Below, piece by piece: positions 1-13,050 of a stretch of 64,000 nt of DNA. The stretch spans positions 2,731,501-2,795,500 of the forward strand of contig JAITYX010000046.1 of assembly GCA_021018815.1 (NCBI GenBank). Direction: 5' to 3'. Source of the stretch: Talinum fruticosum (taxonomy: Eukaryota > Streptophyta > Magnoliopsida > Caryophyllales > Talinaceae). Position 1 is the stretch's first letter. Each line of letters starts with the position of its first letter. The notes beneath the pieces are model-generated. The model did not search any database and was not told the DNA's origin. It was given only the letters and a program-made list of their open reading frames with translations. The translations under genes and the position numbers were made by a program.

Positions 1-782
1 TAGGATCTGAAATCTTGGCTTGATTTCTTTTTTCAATTGATTAGTAACATTCACCGATTTAATTATTTTCATGATGATTTTTGTAGGTTAGAATACAATA
101 TATTTACAAATTTGTTGTAAGTCAAAAATAGTTTTCCCATCAATTTTTCTTTTTCAAGTACAATTTTTCCTCTTAGTTTCAATAACCTTCATAATTATTG
201 GCAAATATTATTCCCTCGTAAGTCGAGTGTATTTTATATGGATTTATTTATTCATCTACATTTTATACATAATTATGTGCCTCTTCATCATTAGATAATT
301 TGAACACGTTTGTGTTTATATTTCAAGTACTCTACCTATAAATCTATTTTTTCATAGTTGCTTATTCTTTATTTTTAGTGTACATAGTTGTTGCATACTT
401 CATTTGCTCATAATATATGTCTTCCTAATCCCTATGAAATCAACTTTCATTTCACCGAGCACCGGTAATATAATGAAGTTCACCATTCCAACCGATTGCT
501 ATTTTATTGTCTCCTATATTAGCTTTGAATTTTCCGCCCTGTTGTCTCATCATTCCCCTTACCATTTTGTTTTTTTCTTTTTATTTAGAATCATTAGTCT
601 CTAATCTTTGTGTTTTAATGGAGGAATTTGGTTTTGTTGGCGGGATATACATACGAGGCTTAGATGTTGCTAAAATGTCATTTGGAGAGTCCGAAATCTT
701 AACAAATACACTCGGCATATTAGGTAGTACAATGTTAGGAGTTTTCTTATCCTATATACTACAATTTAAAATTTGTCATAGA
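1..782. other. AT-rich sequence, no gene recognised
   Basis: I see no coding region, RNA gene or element boundary here. The short open frames have low-complexity, hydrophobic translations typical of AT-rich noncoding DNA. Confidence 0.6.
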
Positions 783-1394
783 TTTAGGATTTAATTCAGT
801 TGGTATTTTTTAGGTATTCGAACTCTACCATCTTTAGTACAATTTAGATTAGCTTAGTTGACATTATCACAAATAATATTTTTGTAAGTACTCCTCCCCC
901 GCGCCCAAAAAAATATTTTTAACATATTCGATGAAGGGAAGGGAATGACTCTACCTTTATATATATTGATAGTGTTGAGAAGATGATTTTTAAGACATGA
1001 TGATATTTTTTTTGAGAAGGAAGGGACTGTGTTATTTGGAGATCTCCTTTGTAAGTTGGGTTACCCCTTTCTTTTCTTTTTTTCCCCTGTTTGTTATAGA
1101 TTTAATTCAGTTGGTATTTTTTATGTATTCGAACTCTACCATCTTTAGTACAATTTAGATTAGTTTAGTTGACATTATCACAAATAATATTTTTGTAAGT
1201 ACTCCCCCAAAAAAATATTTGTAACATATTCGATGAAGAGAAGGGAACGACTCTACCTTTATATATATTGATAGTGTTGAGAAGATAATTCTTAAGACAT
1301 GATGATATTCTTTTTGAGAAGGAAGGGAGCGTGTTATATGGAGATCTCCTTTCTAAGTTGGGTTACCCCTTTCTTTTATTTTTTCCCCTGTTTT
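783..1394. repeat. Direct tandem duplication, about 311-bp period, two copies
   Basis: The stretch beginning near 790 (TTTAATTCAGTTGG) recurs from 1101 with the same order of landmarks: a CGAACTCTACC block, a CACAAATAATATTTTTG block, ATATTCGATGAAG, a TATATATATTGATAG block, GGAGATCTCC and a closing CCCCTGTTT. The copies differ by scattered substitutions and short indels, so this is an old local duplication. No coding potential is visible. Confidence 0.85.
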
Positions 1395-1639
1395 GGGGGA
1401 GGGGAGGGGTGAAGGGGGTTCTTCATATTCTAAAATAATTTTTTTCAGGTTATATTCCCATACCTCATCTCCTTTGCCCCAAACAATAGGTAGATTTGTA
1501 AACAACTTTCAATCCTAGGCTTTGCCATTAGCTTTTGAGTTCTTTGGTTGACCTACGATTGCGGACCAAAGGTGGGATCGATGGGCTCAACCGACCCCCT
1601 TTCAAAAAAAAAAAAAAACTTTTATATAGCTAATAATTA

Positions 1640-1725
1640 CATACAAAAGTTGGTAGATGAGTTGGTAAGTGTGTTATAATACAAATGTGAGATTATGGGT
1701 TCAAGTCTTATTAGGAATATCTTTC
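1640..1725 (+). repeat. Possible tRNA-derived SINE head
   Basis: A box-A-like GATGAGTTGGTAAGT at 1656-1670 is followed about 30 bases later by a box-B-like GGTTCAAGTC at 1698-1707, the order and spacing of an internal RNA polymerase III promoter. No full tRNA cloverleaf is evident, so a SINE fragment is likelier than a tRNA gene. I could not define a tail or target duplication. Confidence 0.33.
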
Positions 1726-2900
1726 CCTTTTTCTCAAAATTCAATTTTTCAACTCTTTTTATTTCAACTCCCTTTCTCCTTTATTATTTAGTTTATTTCG
1801 ACCCTCATTCCTTAAATTCTTGGGTTCACCACTCGTTGACCCATATAGCCTCTTTTCTATTCCCTTCTACATTACTTTGTTAATGTATATGCTATTTGAA
1901 TTAAGTAAGCACTTGAAGATAGAAGCCAAGGCAAAAGCTTATGGTCTAGTAATAAATTATAAGTTATATTTAGATGAAATTTTCATTAAACTATTTTAGA
2001 TTTTCTAAAACACAAGTATTGTTGTCATAAAAAAAAAGCACATACAGGTATTAGTGGTATATTCAAAGTCTATATCTTTGATACAATTTGGATTGATTTC
2101 GTTGATGATATTACAAATTATTTTTTTGTTATCTTTTTTATTTTTACATTATCCTTTCTTACTTGTGAGATTGAATAATTATTTTATAATATGTTGAATG
2201 TACCATATGCTTATATGGTTGAATCGGATAATGAAAACTCGACGCTTCTAGCTCCATTGATATATTAGTTTTAATATTGCCAATTTTTGTCTTGATTGGG
2301 ATTTGCATTTTGTGTGTCATCATTCTTGACTGGAATTTTTTAAAAATTAAAAAATCATGGTATTGTAAAATTATAATACTAATTTGTGGGAGAGAAATGT
2401 TTTTTTTTTTTTTTGTGTTAGATGTACAAATTTGTATAGCAAATATAATTAGGATGGCTTTTGTTTGGGGGTGGAGGAGGAGGACGTTATCGGGCACATT
2501 ATGTGTGTGTTTGTTTTTAGTTTAGGATGTAGATTTGTTTAGGGGTAAAAGGTATTGTTTCACCAACATAATTTACTAGCTTAGAGACTTCAATTTATCA
2601 AACTCTTTTTTATTGTTTTGGGATTTTTCTTAAATTTTAGCAGGGTAATTAGTTTTTTTTTTTTTTGGGAGGGGGGATTGGGTGCTATTGGATCATGTTT
2701 TAATGTCAAATGTAAGTCATTTGAGAGAAAGGGAGAGTGGTTTAGTTGTGAGTCTTGAATGTCAGGTTTTGACTATTATGTTCATTCTCCCTGCTAAGTT
2801 TGGAATTTTTGTTTTTTATAAACAAAGCCTTCAATTGGGTAATAAGTTTGATGGTTTGTTTCATTCATATCACGAGTAATCACTCTACTCTTTCTCTTTA
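1726..2900. other. AT-rich sequence, no gene recognised
   Basis: No family-diagnostic motif was found on either strand. Homopolymer T runs at about 2400 and 2652 break up any reading frame. Confidence 0.55.
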
Positions 2901-3701
2901 TCTTATTTGAAGTTATTGCCTTCTATCATGTCTTATTTGGGATTATGCATGCATGTTTTATGGAAGCATTGAAGTTATGAAGTCATAGGAACTCATAAAT
3001 TTCGAGATCTTGAAACTCTTCCCATTTTGATTGCTATAGGCTCATGTTTTTCAGTATTTTTTTCTTTTATTTAAAAATTTTCAAACTATTTGCAACTTCT
3101 TATATTTTGAAGTTGATTTTACTTGAATAAATATTACTAGGTTTTACATAATATTCACTAAAAAATTTCAATTTTTTTGGTTTACACAAACTCCTTTCTA
3201 TTACATTAGTAGGTGCAACTATGAAATTATCTTGCTATGCTTTGGTAATTATTTATCTTTTAGCTCAATCTCATTTTTTTTTATTGGAGGGTGGGGGATG
3301 AGGGTTTGACGTTTGGTTATTTAATGTTAATTGATTAACTATAATTGTTCTAAGCATGATTTCATCATAATAGTTCCAAATGTCACAAAGTCAAAGGCAC
3401 AAAGATATAAAATGCCTTTACTTGGCATCAACGAATAGATTTACCGAAAATAAACAAGGAGCAGAGTTTGATTGAGTTTATATTATTGTTTAACCGTAAT
3501 TATTTAATTCGTATCAGCTTAAATTACTCTTACGTAGTGTTTTTAGTAATACTTTCAACCTTATCTCTATTATTGTTTACATCATCGTCAACTCTTATAT
3601 TTATTGATCATGGTTAAGTTGTGTTGAATAACGTTTCTCTTTAAATTATCATAAAGTTATTAAAAAAATTAATAACAAGGCAACGCGCGTGTCATAGCTA
3701 G
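2901..3701 (+). mobile_element. Helitron 3' terminus (right end at 3701, left end unknown)
   Basis: A self-complementary ACGCGCGT stem at 3683-3690 is followed a few bases later by CTAG at 3698-3701 and then a T. A short GC-rich hairpin just before a CTRR terminus, with insertion between A and T, is the known signature of Helitron 3' ends. Helitrons make no target duplication, so the left boundary cannot be read here; the start given is only the limit of what I inspected. No RepHel-coding sequence is visible, so the element is nonautonomous or truncated. Confidence 0.5.
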
Positions 3702-4260
3702 TATGATATAATATACTAGTTAAGATTCGCATATTGCCTTAAAAAATATATTTATTTATTATATTATATGGCATATTGAAGTATCATTAAATAAGTGTAA
3801 AATATATAGATAAATTTAAAATAAAATGAAATAACATACATTTCAATAAAATGATTTGAAGAAAGGTAAATCAATACAACTAAAACCCATAACAATTATA
3901 CAAAAAATCCCATGTTAAAATAAATATATTAGTCAAAATCATTGTATGTACTGTGGATATATAGTTGAGAATACATAATTAAAGGTAAGTAATTGTAAGA
4001 TAGAAACTAATTATAACAAATGGCAGGTGAGTTGAGCTGGTAGGATGGTAAGGCAATTAGTCTTTTGTCCGTGTTAACATCAAAAAACCACTATCATAAT
4101 TAGATTATGAGACATTAACATACAATATGAAATGTATACGCATTTTTTATTACCTAGAGAAATAACTATTTTTGGGATCGAGATGCCTCAAGAAAAATTT
4201 CTTCCTAATGTATTGCATAAATAATAATTTATAACCTTATAATATGTTGAAATTGAATTG
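3702..4260. other. AT-rich sequence, no gene recognised
   Basis: Nothing recognisable. It lies between the Helitron end and the Mutator-like region. Confidence 0.5.
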
Positions 4261-4642
4261 AAGCCGATTTGGCACAATTAACGAGATATTTATTCCAAAG
4301 TTACCCTTGGTAAATATTTCAATGTAACTCGCAACTACTCATTTTAAAATCTTAAAAAGATGAAATTAATAATTTTTAAAAACTTGAAATTGTGTTTTTA
4401 TACGAAAGTGGAGAAATTATTTTGGTGTGTTCTATCTCTCGTAATTTTGTCCTTCGTGCTCTGTCTTCTTCGCCCCCTTTCATCCTCCATTAACGGTCTT
4501 CACCTTCTCCCCTTCTTCGTTTCTGGGTTCAAGCTCATCTACAAACATGGGTAAGAAGCCCTTGATTTCCCCTTCTCCCCGCCTCCATTAATTTGTGTTA
4601 AGTGTTCATAAAAAATCCATCTTTTCCATGGAATTATGAATT

Positions 4643-5008
4643 ATGAACTGCAATTTTGATTTCGGGGAGGATTCATCGACATCTTGGAACCTTGGGAGGA
4701 GACTTGAGAGGAGTGAGTTAATTTGTAAACATTGCAGAGGTACGTCAAGATTAAAGTTTCAAATATCCGGGTCAAGTGGAAATCATGGAAGCTCGTACTA
4801 TTGCTGCGAATGGTGTGGTGGTTTCATAAGATGGGCAGGGCCAAGACCAAATACGGAATCAATTCAATAGGGCACATAATCTAGGACTACTTCGGCCAAG
4901 AGTATAGAGCACCGATGGAGTGGATGAGGGATATCATGGCTAAAATTAATGGAATTGCGAAAGATGTTCTTGAAATGAGAGTCATGATGAATAAATCTAG
5001 TGCTTGAA
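4643..5008 (+). pseudogene. Small GRF-type zinc-finger protein gene, frame disrupted
   Basis: The first frame (4643-4870, 75 residues) contains CKHC, a serine/glycine-rich spacer, then YYCCEWCGGFIRWAGP. This matches the plant GRF zinc-finger pattern (Cys pair, Tyr-x-Cys, Cys-Gly-Phe, Trp) of small proteins resembling Arabidopsis At4g04775. A second frame, about 4888-5008, reads YFGQEYRAPMEWMRDIMAKI and then an amphipathic tail ending in TGA, like the coiled-coil tail of these proteins. The two frames differ in phase, so there is a frameshift or an unrecognised intron. A solo LTR at 5079 cuts the presumed 3' untranslated region, which resumes at 6652 with AATAAA near 6801. The gene converges on the MuDR-like transposase on the other strand and may belong to the same element. 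The biochemical role is unknown. Confidence 0.5.
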
Positions 5009-5078
5009 AAGGGGAAGTGATGAAGATAACTTTACCTGTCCGTAATAGTTCATTTCTTAATGTTAGTTATGACTGTGG

Positions 5079-6651
5079 TGAAGGTTTGCTCGGGAGAGTC
5101 CGAGTCACCCTAGAGGGGGTGAATAGGGTGATAGAAAATTCTTCGCGAAAACACACTCTTTTTGACAGAAAAGAGGCAAAGACAGCTTCGAGTCTAAACA
5201 CGAGGTCGGGAAAGATTGGACTCGAAAGCAATGAATCGAAGAAACAAGAGCGAGTTAGGGCATGTCCGAGTCTAGAATGAACTCGGAAAGAGAACACAGA
5301 GATTTTACGTGGAAACCCTCCCGGGGCAGAAAACCACGGCCCGTGTCAATCCGGACACGAAGTCAAATCCACTATTTTGAGTCCACAAAATACCGTGAAC
5401 TCGACTAAATCCGAGTTGCTCCTTTGGACAACTCTATACAAGTTTTCCTAGACTCGAAGTTACCTTATTTGATCTAGTACTTCCTAGCTGAGATAACCCT
5501 TACAGGTAGGGACAACTAAGCCGAGTTAACCTTTACAACTTAGTCAAGGGACCTTACAAAGAATGTAAGAAGAGTTTGTAACTAAGTACAAGACCTTACA
5601 ACTCGTAGAGTAATGAATTATAGAGTGGGAGTTGTAAGTTGAAGATTGAAAGTAAATACAATAACTTTGAGCAAGTATGTGTATAAACAATATGTTCGGC
5701 AACCTTCAAGTCTTGTGAAGTGGCTTCTATTTATAGATAACCAAGCGAGTAGCCGTTATCTTCATCTCGCTGACCGAGAGTCTTCGTGACCATTGATAAT
5801 GGCTTTCCGAGTCACTCGGAAAGTATCCGTTGAAATATGGACGTTGGACAACGGTTTAACTCTCTTGGAAGTCCCAAAACCATCGGTTGTGTCTTGAAAA
5901 ATGAGGTGGAAACCACCGTTAGGCTTAGCGTTCCAGCTTTTCCGGATATGAAAGCGCATGACTTCGACACAATCTTCCGGGACTAAAGCGGGGAGGTGAA
6001 AAGCCATATCTCGCTGGTGATTTGACGTTCGAAGCCGGCTACTTTTGTAGTTTGAAAAGATATCCTCGATTGAATAACCTACAAAAGTAAAACACCTTCG
6101 GTTCTCAAAGTATAAAATACTTTGGTCCAAGGTTAGGCACGAGATAATAAAATAATTATGATAATTACGCAATTGATTATCTCGAGTCGAAAAGAAATGG
6201 AATTTTCTGAGTCTAATATCCATGATACTCGTAATTCCATCCGACTTAGTCTTATGCGAAGAATCAAGTTCTATAATGAATATCGAGTGGAAAAAGCTTG
6301 ATATAGACTAAGCATGAAATAAACTACGAATGTTGACTATGCAAACGATAGAATAGATAACCATAAGTTAGATTCCGAGTGAGCAACGGCGAAATATTGG
6401 TATATTCAAAATGCGATTAATCCGAGTAAGAGTGGACTCGGAATAAAGAACCAGCTTTTCGAGTCGCTAACCGAAAAGCGATAAAAGAGATAAGTGAGGG
6501 CCGAAACACTTAGAGAAAATACTATTTTACTCAAGTAAGTTTCTAAGACACAGAGAATGCCTTGGAATCAAAACTCTACATGTATAGAATCGTTATACCT
6601 GATTCCTTTTGCATGACTCGGAGGAATATTGAGCAGATGTCCGAGTCTTCA
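5079..6651 (-). mobile_element. Solo LTR of a Sirevirus-like Copia family (copy 1)
   Basis: On the minus strand this begins TGAAGACTCGG and ends AACCTTCA, the same termini as the 3' LTR of the Copia element ending at 20725. Flanks are TGTGG (5074-5078) and TATGG (6652-6656), a 5-bp target duplication with one mismatch. Length is 1573 bp with no internal domain attached, so this is a solo LTR left by unequal recombination. Open frames inside it (for example minus 5762-6223) are chance frames in LTR sequence. Confidence 0.85.
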
Positions 6652-6849
6652 TATGGTGTTGTTAAAGTGAGGGGACGAAGGATGTTGCTTGAGATGAGGG
6701 TAATAAATTCATGGAGAATGGTGTGTTTGAATGGTGTTTAAATAGTGTTTGATCTGTTTCTCCATGTGTATTTGGAGTTGTTATGTAATGAATGGTTATG
6801 AATAAAGTCATTGTTGGTTGGTAGATTTTATTTATTTGGTACTTGCGAG
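6652..6849 (+). other. Continuation of the GRF gene 3' region
   Basis: This segment lies between two LTR insertions. Removing the upstream solo LTR joins it to the GRF gene's downstream sequence. AATAAA near 6801 could be a polyadenylation signal. No coding frame is convincing. Confidence 0.4.
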
Positions 6850-9800
6850 TGTAAGACCCGTAATTTTGGGGTTAGGTGGTCTTACGAGCTAGAGCTAATT
6901 ATTTAGCCTTGGTTAAATGGAGTAGGTCGAGAGACCAAGTTATACGCGGTTAGATACTCGTAAATTAATTTGAGCGAGTTATTATTAGTTCGCGTAACTC
7001 TTATTGGTGAAGCGTATTAGTTCGGTTTTCGAGTGTTTGCCCGGCCAGCTACGTATTAATCGGAGACCGCATATGTTATGCACGTGGGTTTAATTATATT
7101 GAGGATGAAAAAAAAAGAAAAGGGAGAAGGGGATTAGTATAGGGGAAGCAATGGCAGCACTGGTGGAAACCACCGAAAAAGGAAAGAAAGAAGGGGCGGG
7201 GGACCGAACGGAAGCAGCAATGAGAGAGAGAGAGGCCGAGCGAGGGAGACAGAGCGAGAGAGGAAGGTCGCGCGAGCGAAGAGATCGACCAGGTGGCCGG
7301 TGGCGGTGGCCGCCTGAATGGCGAGAACGCCGCGGCCAGCAAGCGCCGAGAGGGAGGACGAGAGCAAGAGAGAGGAAGGGACTGCGAGACCGAATTCGGG
7401 AACCAAGAGAACAAGAAAGAGAAAGAGAGTGGGTGCGCGAGCCGAGGAGCGGTCGGAGGCCGGCGCCCGAACGGCGAACGAAGGTGAGACGATCGGCAAA
7501 CGCGAGGGACGGCCGGGGCTGAAGGAGAGGGCGAAACCGAGGCTAGGGAAAGAGAAGCGGACGCGAGGGCCGAGGAAGCAGCCGGTGAGCGCGGGACCGT
7601 GACCGGCGACGGCGTCGAGCGCAGAGGAGGGCGGCAGAAACCGAGGCTAGCAGCGAGGAAAGAGGAACGAAAGGAGGAACCGAACCTGGGAGCTCGAGTC
7701 TCAACGAAACCAACAAACCTTTAATCCCCGAATCGAGGTGGGTAGTCTTATACTCTAAACTATTAGTAATTTCGAAACCTAAATGGATTTGTTGTGAATG
7801 TTGAATGTGTTATGTGAATATTGAATTGTTGTGAACATTGAGTATCCAGTATTGCGAAACGGACCTAGTCGTGGTTTGAGATTGGAAATAAGAGCTTGGA
7901 ATGGATTTAGAGAATTGATAGGGCTGAATTGGGACGTGAAGGGAGTTACTTGGGTTAAATAGTAAAACTAAATTGAGAACTTTAAAGAGATTAGTAGTTA
8001 CTTAAGGTTGAACCGAACGTGCTTGATTTTGAAGAGGTTAGATTGCATAGGTCAAATGAGTAATATTGAAGTTTCGATTAGCTATTAAGGATGAAGAGTT
8101 GGGACATTGATATGAATTATGAGTTAATTAAGTCTTAGAGATTCTTGAACCTGTGGTGTTAAAGAGCTAATTACGAACATTGGGCAATTGGGATATGTAA
8201 GTGAGAAATGGGTGATTGTGAGATTAATTACGTTTGAAGTATATTTAAATCCTCGAGGTTGAGCTGAGCGTGAAGATAAGCGAAGGTAACGGAACCGAGT
8301 AATGGAAAAGTGATTAAGAGTTACATAACTAAGGACGGACGAGTAAGAGCTAAGTAATGAGTTAGAGACATACAACGGGAATTTGAGGCAGGGAATGGTA
8401 AGGTTAAATTGAGGAATTGGAGTAAAGACGGGAGTTGAGGAAAGTTGAGACGTAAGCAAACGAAGTGAATCCACCGAGTAGAGACATAGAATGAGGAATT
8501 GAAATAAAGACAAAGAATTGTGAGAAGTTGAGGCGCTCGAATTAGGTGATGTCCGCTTGTGGTTATTGTGGCTTAGAAAATGGAAACTAATCGTACTAGA
8601 GTGGTGGATTGAGAAATGTATAGTTGGAAAGAGTTGAGAATGATTGCTTGCATTGAATGGTGGTTATTCGTGTTAAGTGATTTCTTTACGTGATGCTCAA
8701 AAGTAGTTTTGAAAGGCGTTTTGTATTTTACGTGAAATGATCCTTGAAAGCAACTTCTTGTGAACCGCCTTTCAAACGTGAATGTGTTTTAAAGAAGCGA
8801 AACTTGTTTAAGAAAGTGAATCTTGTTTGAGAAAGTGAATCTTGTTTGAGAAAGTGAATCGGATTTGAGAAAGTGAAATTTAGAAGGGTGGCACGTGTGT
8901 CATGCCTTCTATGATGAGAAATTGATTGAGATCTTGGTTAGAAACCAAGTTTGATAAGTGATTGTGATCACTTCGATTGAAATGAATTATGGGCTAGATT
9001 GTTTAGACCGGAGGAAGGAGGTGGTCGTGCGTATCGAGCCACGGGGTCCCGATATTCATATCAGGATGCCCATCAACCGGAGAGGTTGATTCTTTCCTGG
9101 CGAGGAAAGCGGAGCCTTCCAGTATTTGACTAGAGATAGGTCCCGGGAACCTGAGTCGGGGTCGCGCCCCGAGAACCGCCTCGGTGCTAGTTCAATCGCC
9201 GAAAGCCCCGAAAGAATTTTCGTAAAGTATTTGAAAGAAAGTATAGATGATTCCACCTTGTCTAATGTGCTTCCATGCCTAAAATGATTGCAAATCGTGC
9301 TTCCAAATGATTTAAGTGTTATGAGCTTAATGTTGCGAATGATTTCAAGAGATTTCATTGAAAAGGATATAGATTTGTATTATATTATTATGCTTTCGCT
9401 GATTTGATTATTATGAGTATTATGTGTAAAGAATTTCCATTTTAAGGGTGTAGGACTCCGGTGAGCCCGTTGATTATTGCTCACCCCCACAAATTTCCCC
9501 TCCCAAGTGTTGCGGTACATTCTCGGGTGTGCCACTTAGCTTATTCTCGGACCTCATTGATTGCCGTTTGTTGGTTGTCTGCGCGATTTGAATCGCGGAT
9601 GTGCATTTCTTATATTTCTAAGTATTGTACTTGTAATTTAGTTCATGTAGTTTGTACCATAAGTGTAGTAAACCCTTTTAGATTGTTTTTAGTCATCGCA
9701 TGATTGGTTGAACTCCGGCGTGTGGCCGTGGAGTTGTATACTCCGAGCGTGTGGCTCGTCGAGTTTTACTATGCTTTTTATGCAGGATTTTAAGGCTTTG

Positions 9801-9996
9801 AGCCTATGGGTTAGTCCATGTTACAAACGGAGCTCTGCCGAAATTTTCGAGAGAATCTTAGATTCTTTTGGGAAAACCACCTAGTATTACTTTTAAGTTG
9901 AGTTTAGACAGCCAAACCAACACCGGAAAGAGCCTTGGGAGTTCCCTTAAGGAACTCCGGTGATGTAATACTCCCGGGGGTTTTTGGGGTGTTACA
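6850..9996 (+). mobile_element. Solo LTR-like element, TGTAAGACCC...GGTGTTACA, 3.1 kb
   Basis: The sequence starts TGTAAGACCCG and ends GGGGTGTTACA, near-inverted termini typical of large plant Ty3/Gypsy LTRs. The flanks TGCGAG (6844-6849) and TGCGG (9997-10001) look like a 5-bp target duplication with a one-base insertion. Inside are a purine-rich low-complexity tract (about 7100-7680), GAGAAAGTGAATC-type short repeats near 8815-8880, and a GC-rich block near 9000-9200. There is no gag or pol, so it is a solo LTR. The length suggests a Tekay/Del-like family, but that is inference. Confidence 0.7.
7094..7680 (+). repeat. Purine-rich (GAGAG-type) tract inside the LTR
   Basis: A long stretch is almost all A and G on the plus strand. 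It gives open frames in several phases whose translations are only Arg, Glu, Gly and Lys, so these are compositional and not real proteins. Similar pyrimidine/purine tracts occur in the LTRs at 11058 and 34578, suggesting a shared leader or promoter-proximal structure. Confidence 0.7.
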
Positions 9997-11057
9997 TGCG
10001 GTTTGTAAACATATAGCAAGCATGGAAAAATATAAAAAGAGCAATTCAAACATAATATAATAGCTCCAAATGCTCACCTTGTACATCCACCAAGCATTGT
10101 CCAAAATATAAAATTCATTGTCCCACTAAACTAGCCATATAAACAAACAAGTGGGCATAAAAGACTGTCCCACAATGGTCCGGAAAAGCAAGTACAACAC
10201 CAATGTTAAAAGAAAAATTCATTGTCCAAAATATTCCACAAACCAAAATAAGAGTGCGAGTGGTTCACTTCTTAGCTATCTCTCTTGTCGATTCTTCTCT
10301 TGAGTTGATGACATAGTCTTATCTGCAGATCTTGATCTAGTATTGTGAACAACGACAGATCCCTTATGGGCCATCGAATCAGGTACTAAAGAATTCCCTT
10401 TACCCTTAGCAGTAGAAGTTCCCTTCTTGTCCTTTCTCGGTCGACCTCTTGCTTTCTTTCTTGTTTGTTCATCAATAGAGGAGGGTGGGGCTCATTTTCT
10501 GTTGGTTGGTTTGTTGCCTTGACCTTGGCACCCTCTTTTGTTGTGGTGGAGACAATGGCAAGTAGAACATTTCAAGACTTTAGATTTGAAAGAAGTCCCG
10601 ATCTAATCATCTCCCTTGATTCTCTTAGTCTTTGGCCTTCTAGTTGATCTTTTGTATGGTGGAGGGGCTAATTTAGGTAGCTCTGAATCATGCCACATAT
10701 CCTCAGATGGGACAAGTATTATGACCCCTTTGTAAGTCTTCTTGTACATGTTAAGTGTGTAGTATTCATGCACAAAGTCCTCTAGTGGCTTTCTTTCATC
10801 TTGCAACATGTTTACAAGGGATGCCTGCAGTGATGAAGCAAGTGACTAATAGTGTGAACTAAATAATAACCCAAAAAAATATTAAGCAAAGTAACCTAAT
10901 ATGTCCCAATATCTCGCAATCATAATGAGAAGTATTGAGGTTGATCGTGAATGAGGAGCCGCCATCAATAACCTCGAACACACCAAGCACCAACATAAGT
11001 CACATTACAAGTACAACCATCCTTCTCATTCATTTCAATTGTTCCTTAACAAGTAGG

Positions 11058-12710
11058 TGTAACAACCCGACCCTAAAATACGTTATTTATTTCACTTATT
11101 ACAAAATTTATATAATTGAGCACATACATTTCAATTCGATAATTTATATTTAAATTATTTTTATATATGTGTTATGCAACTAAGACGACGAAGTGGCCCT
11201 AATGAAAATTTTATAATAATGATTATAACTTACGTATATGTTTAAAAGAGAAAATTTAAAATTTACATATATGTATATTGATTATAAATGTGATAGTATA
11301 TGATTATAAGGTCATTAATGTTATATTCAAGCGAACCATTACATTTATAATTTGTAAACATCATTATTAAAATAAAATTAAAAAGGTAACAATAAAATAA
11401 AAAATAAAAAATAAAGAAAAATATAATAAACTAATCAAATTTTTTGAAAGAAAAATTCAGAATTAGATTTATCTAGAATTTATACAAAAAAAAAGAAAAT
11501 AAATACATAAAAATGGGATTTGGAATTTCATTTCCTCACCTCTCGCTCCCGTGCCTCGTGCTACCCCGGTCCCCTGCCTCTCCCTCCTTGCTGCCGCCAC
11601 TTGCTTCGGCCACGAGCGACGCCGGCCAAAAACCGGCGACGGTCCCCTCTCTCTCTCACGCTCTTGCTCTCCCCCTCTCTCTCTCTCCCGCGGTGCGCTG
11701 CCCTCGCTCCTTGCCGCGGCCCACCTAGCAGCCAGCTACCAGCCACAGTAGCCGCCGAAGCTCGTCGTCGGTGCTTGCCCAATATCCGCCGGAGCCTAGG
11801 CGTACCGCCACCACTCCTCCTTCTTCTTGGCTTCCATCTCTTGGGTTTTGAAGGTAAAACCCTAAACCCTAGATTAGTACACTTTATTATTTACTTAGTG
11901 ATTATAGTTGTAAATTGAATTATATGATTTAGAAAGATGTTTATGGTGTGAATTTAAAGATTGAATTGGGAAAATTTGAATTGGTGTGAATGATTGAGGT
12001 TTGGTATTTTGGTGGAGTGATTGTGTATGAATGTGAATGAATGTGATTTCTTTTGGGAAATTATGATTTAGTAAATTAAATTGGGGATGTTTTGATATAA
12101 AATTGAGTAATTTGATGGATTTTATTGTATTTTGGAAATGAACATATTGAGCAAAAGAAAGGGAATATGTATGCGGAGATTGAAATTAGATAATAAGTGT
12201 AGAGGTGTGGGAAAATTTGAACATTAAGTATACCTAATTGTGGTTGTGAATGTGAAATTTTGTTGAGAAAATAATGCTCATAACGTCAAAGTAGTATATG
12301 TCGGCCCGGGAGGTGTGCACCTTATTCAAAGAGGGGTTCCACTAACAGATAATAATCGGCAAGCGAGTTTGACTTATATTCTCTCCCCTCTGTTTTGAAC
12401 TAAAATGAATTGAAATGCGCACGCTCAATCAAGGTGTTTCAAAAATATTTGATCGTGTAGGAATGTTCGTACCGAGTTTAAACTCATTCTTCGAATTATT
12501 TTACTGTTTTTGTTTTTAGGAAAAGCATATGTGAATAGTCCCTTGCCTAAGAACCCCGACAAAAGCAAGACCTAGTGGATATGTCGATATGATTGTTCCA
12601 TGATAGGTTAGACGCTCATAGTGATTCTCCCCTCATCTAATTTTGGGTTTGACTTTGGAATGTAATTAAATATTGCGTATTTCCTATCGTAGACTCTTGT
12701 AAGGGCTTGC

Positions 12711-12798
<88 letters not shown>

Positions 12799-13050
12799 TG
12801 TAGTAGAACTGTATTTTGGGATTGGTTTATTTATGTTGTCCGGCTTGGCTCTCTGGGACGCAATATTTAGTGTTTTCAAGACTTACTCAAGCATGACTAA
12901 GAGACACGAGGTTGTTATTGTATTTTTATTCTAGCTCTGGTCCTATTATTAGGACGGCGGTAACGCCTTTGGTCGTCAACTTCCGCTGCGACCATACCTA
13001 ATATTCTCGAATTAGGGGATTATTAAGTAATGGTGATTTGGGGCGTTACA
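11058..13050 (+). mobile_element. TGTAACAACCCGACCC...GGGGCGTTACA solo LTR inserted in the MULE transposase
   Basis: Terminal sequences are TGTAACAACCCGACCC and GGGGCGTTACA, with GTAGG (11053-11057) and GTAAG (13051-13055) as the 5-bp target duplication (4/5). The same family occurs inverted at 34578-37409, with matching ends and a shared CCGGGAGGTGTGCACCTT core. Length is 1993 bp and no gag-pol is present. It separates the transposase core from its SWIM/zinc-knuckle C-terminus. It contains a CT-rich tract (about 11510-11870) ending in AACCCTAAACCCTAG, and a long (TA)n. Confidence 0.85.
12714..12796. repeat. (TA)n microsatellite
   Basis: Uninterrupted alternating TA of about 83 bases inside the solo LTR at 11058-13050. 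The open frames across it are artefacts. Confidence 0.95.

Noticed and set aside
5762..6223. 153-residue minus-strand open frame
   Set aside because: It is LTR sequence; the paralogous LTRs at 19256 and 52064 do not preserve the frame.
7151..7602. Overlapping open frames of 94-123 residues on both strands
   Set aside because: They lie in a purine-rich tract inside an LTR; translations are only Arg/Glu/Gly/Lys or Ser/Leu/Pro and match no family.
11513..11918. Open frame of 132 residues starting MEFHFLTSRS
   Set aside because: CT-rich LTR leader sequence with frames in all phases; similar tracts occur in the related LTR at 36481-37050.
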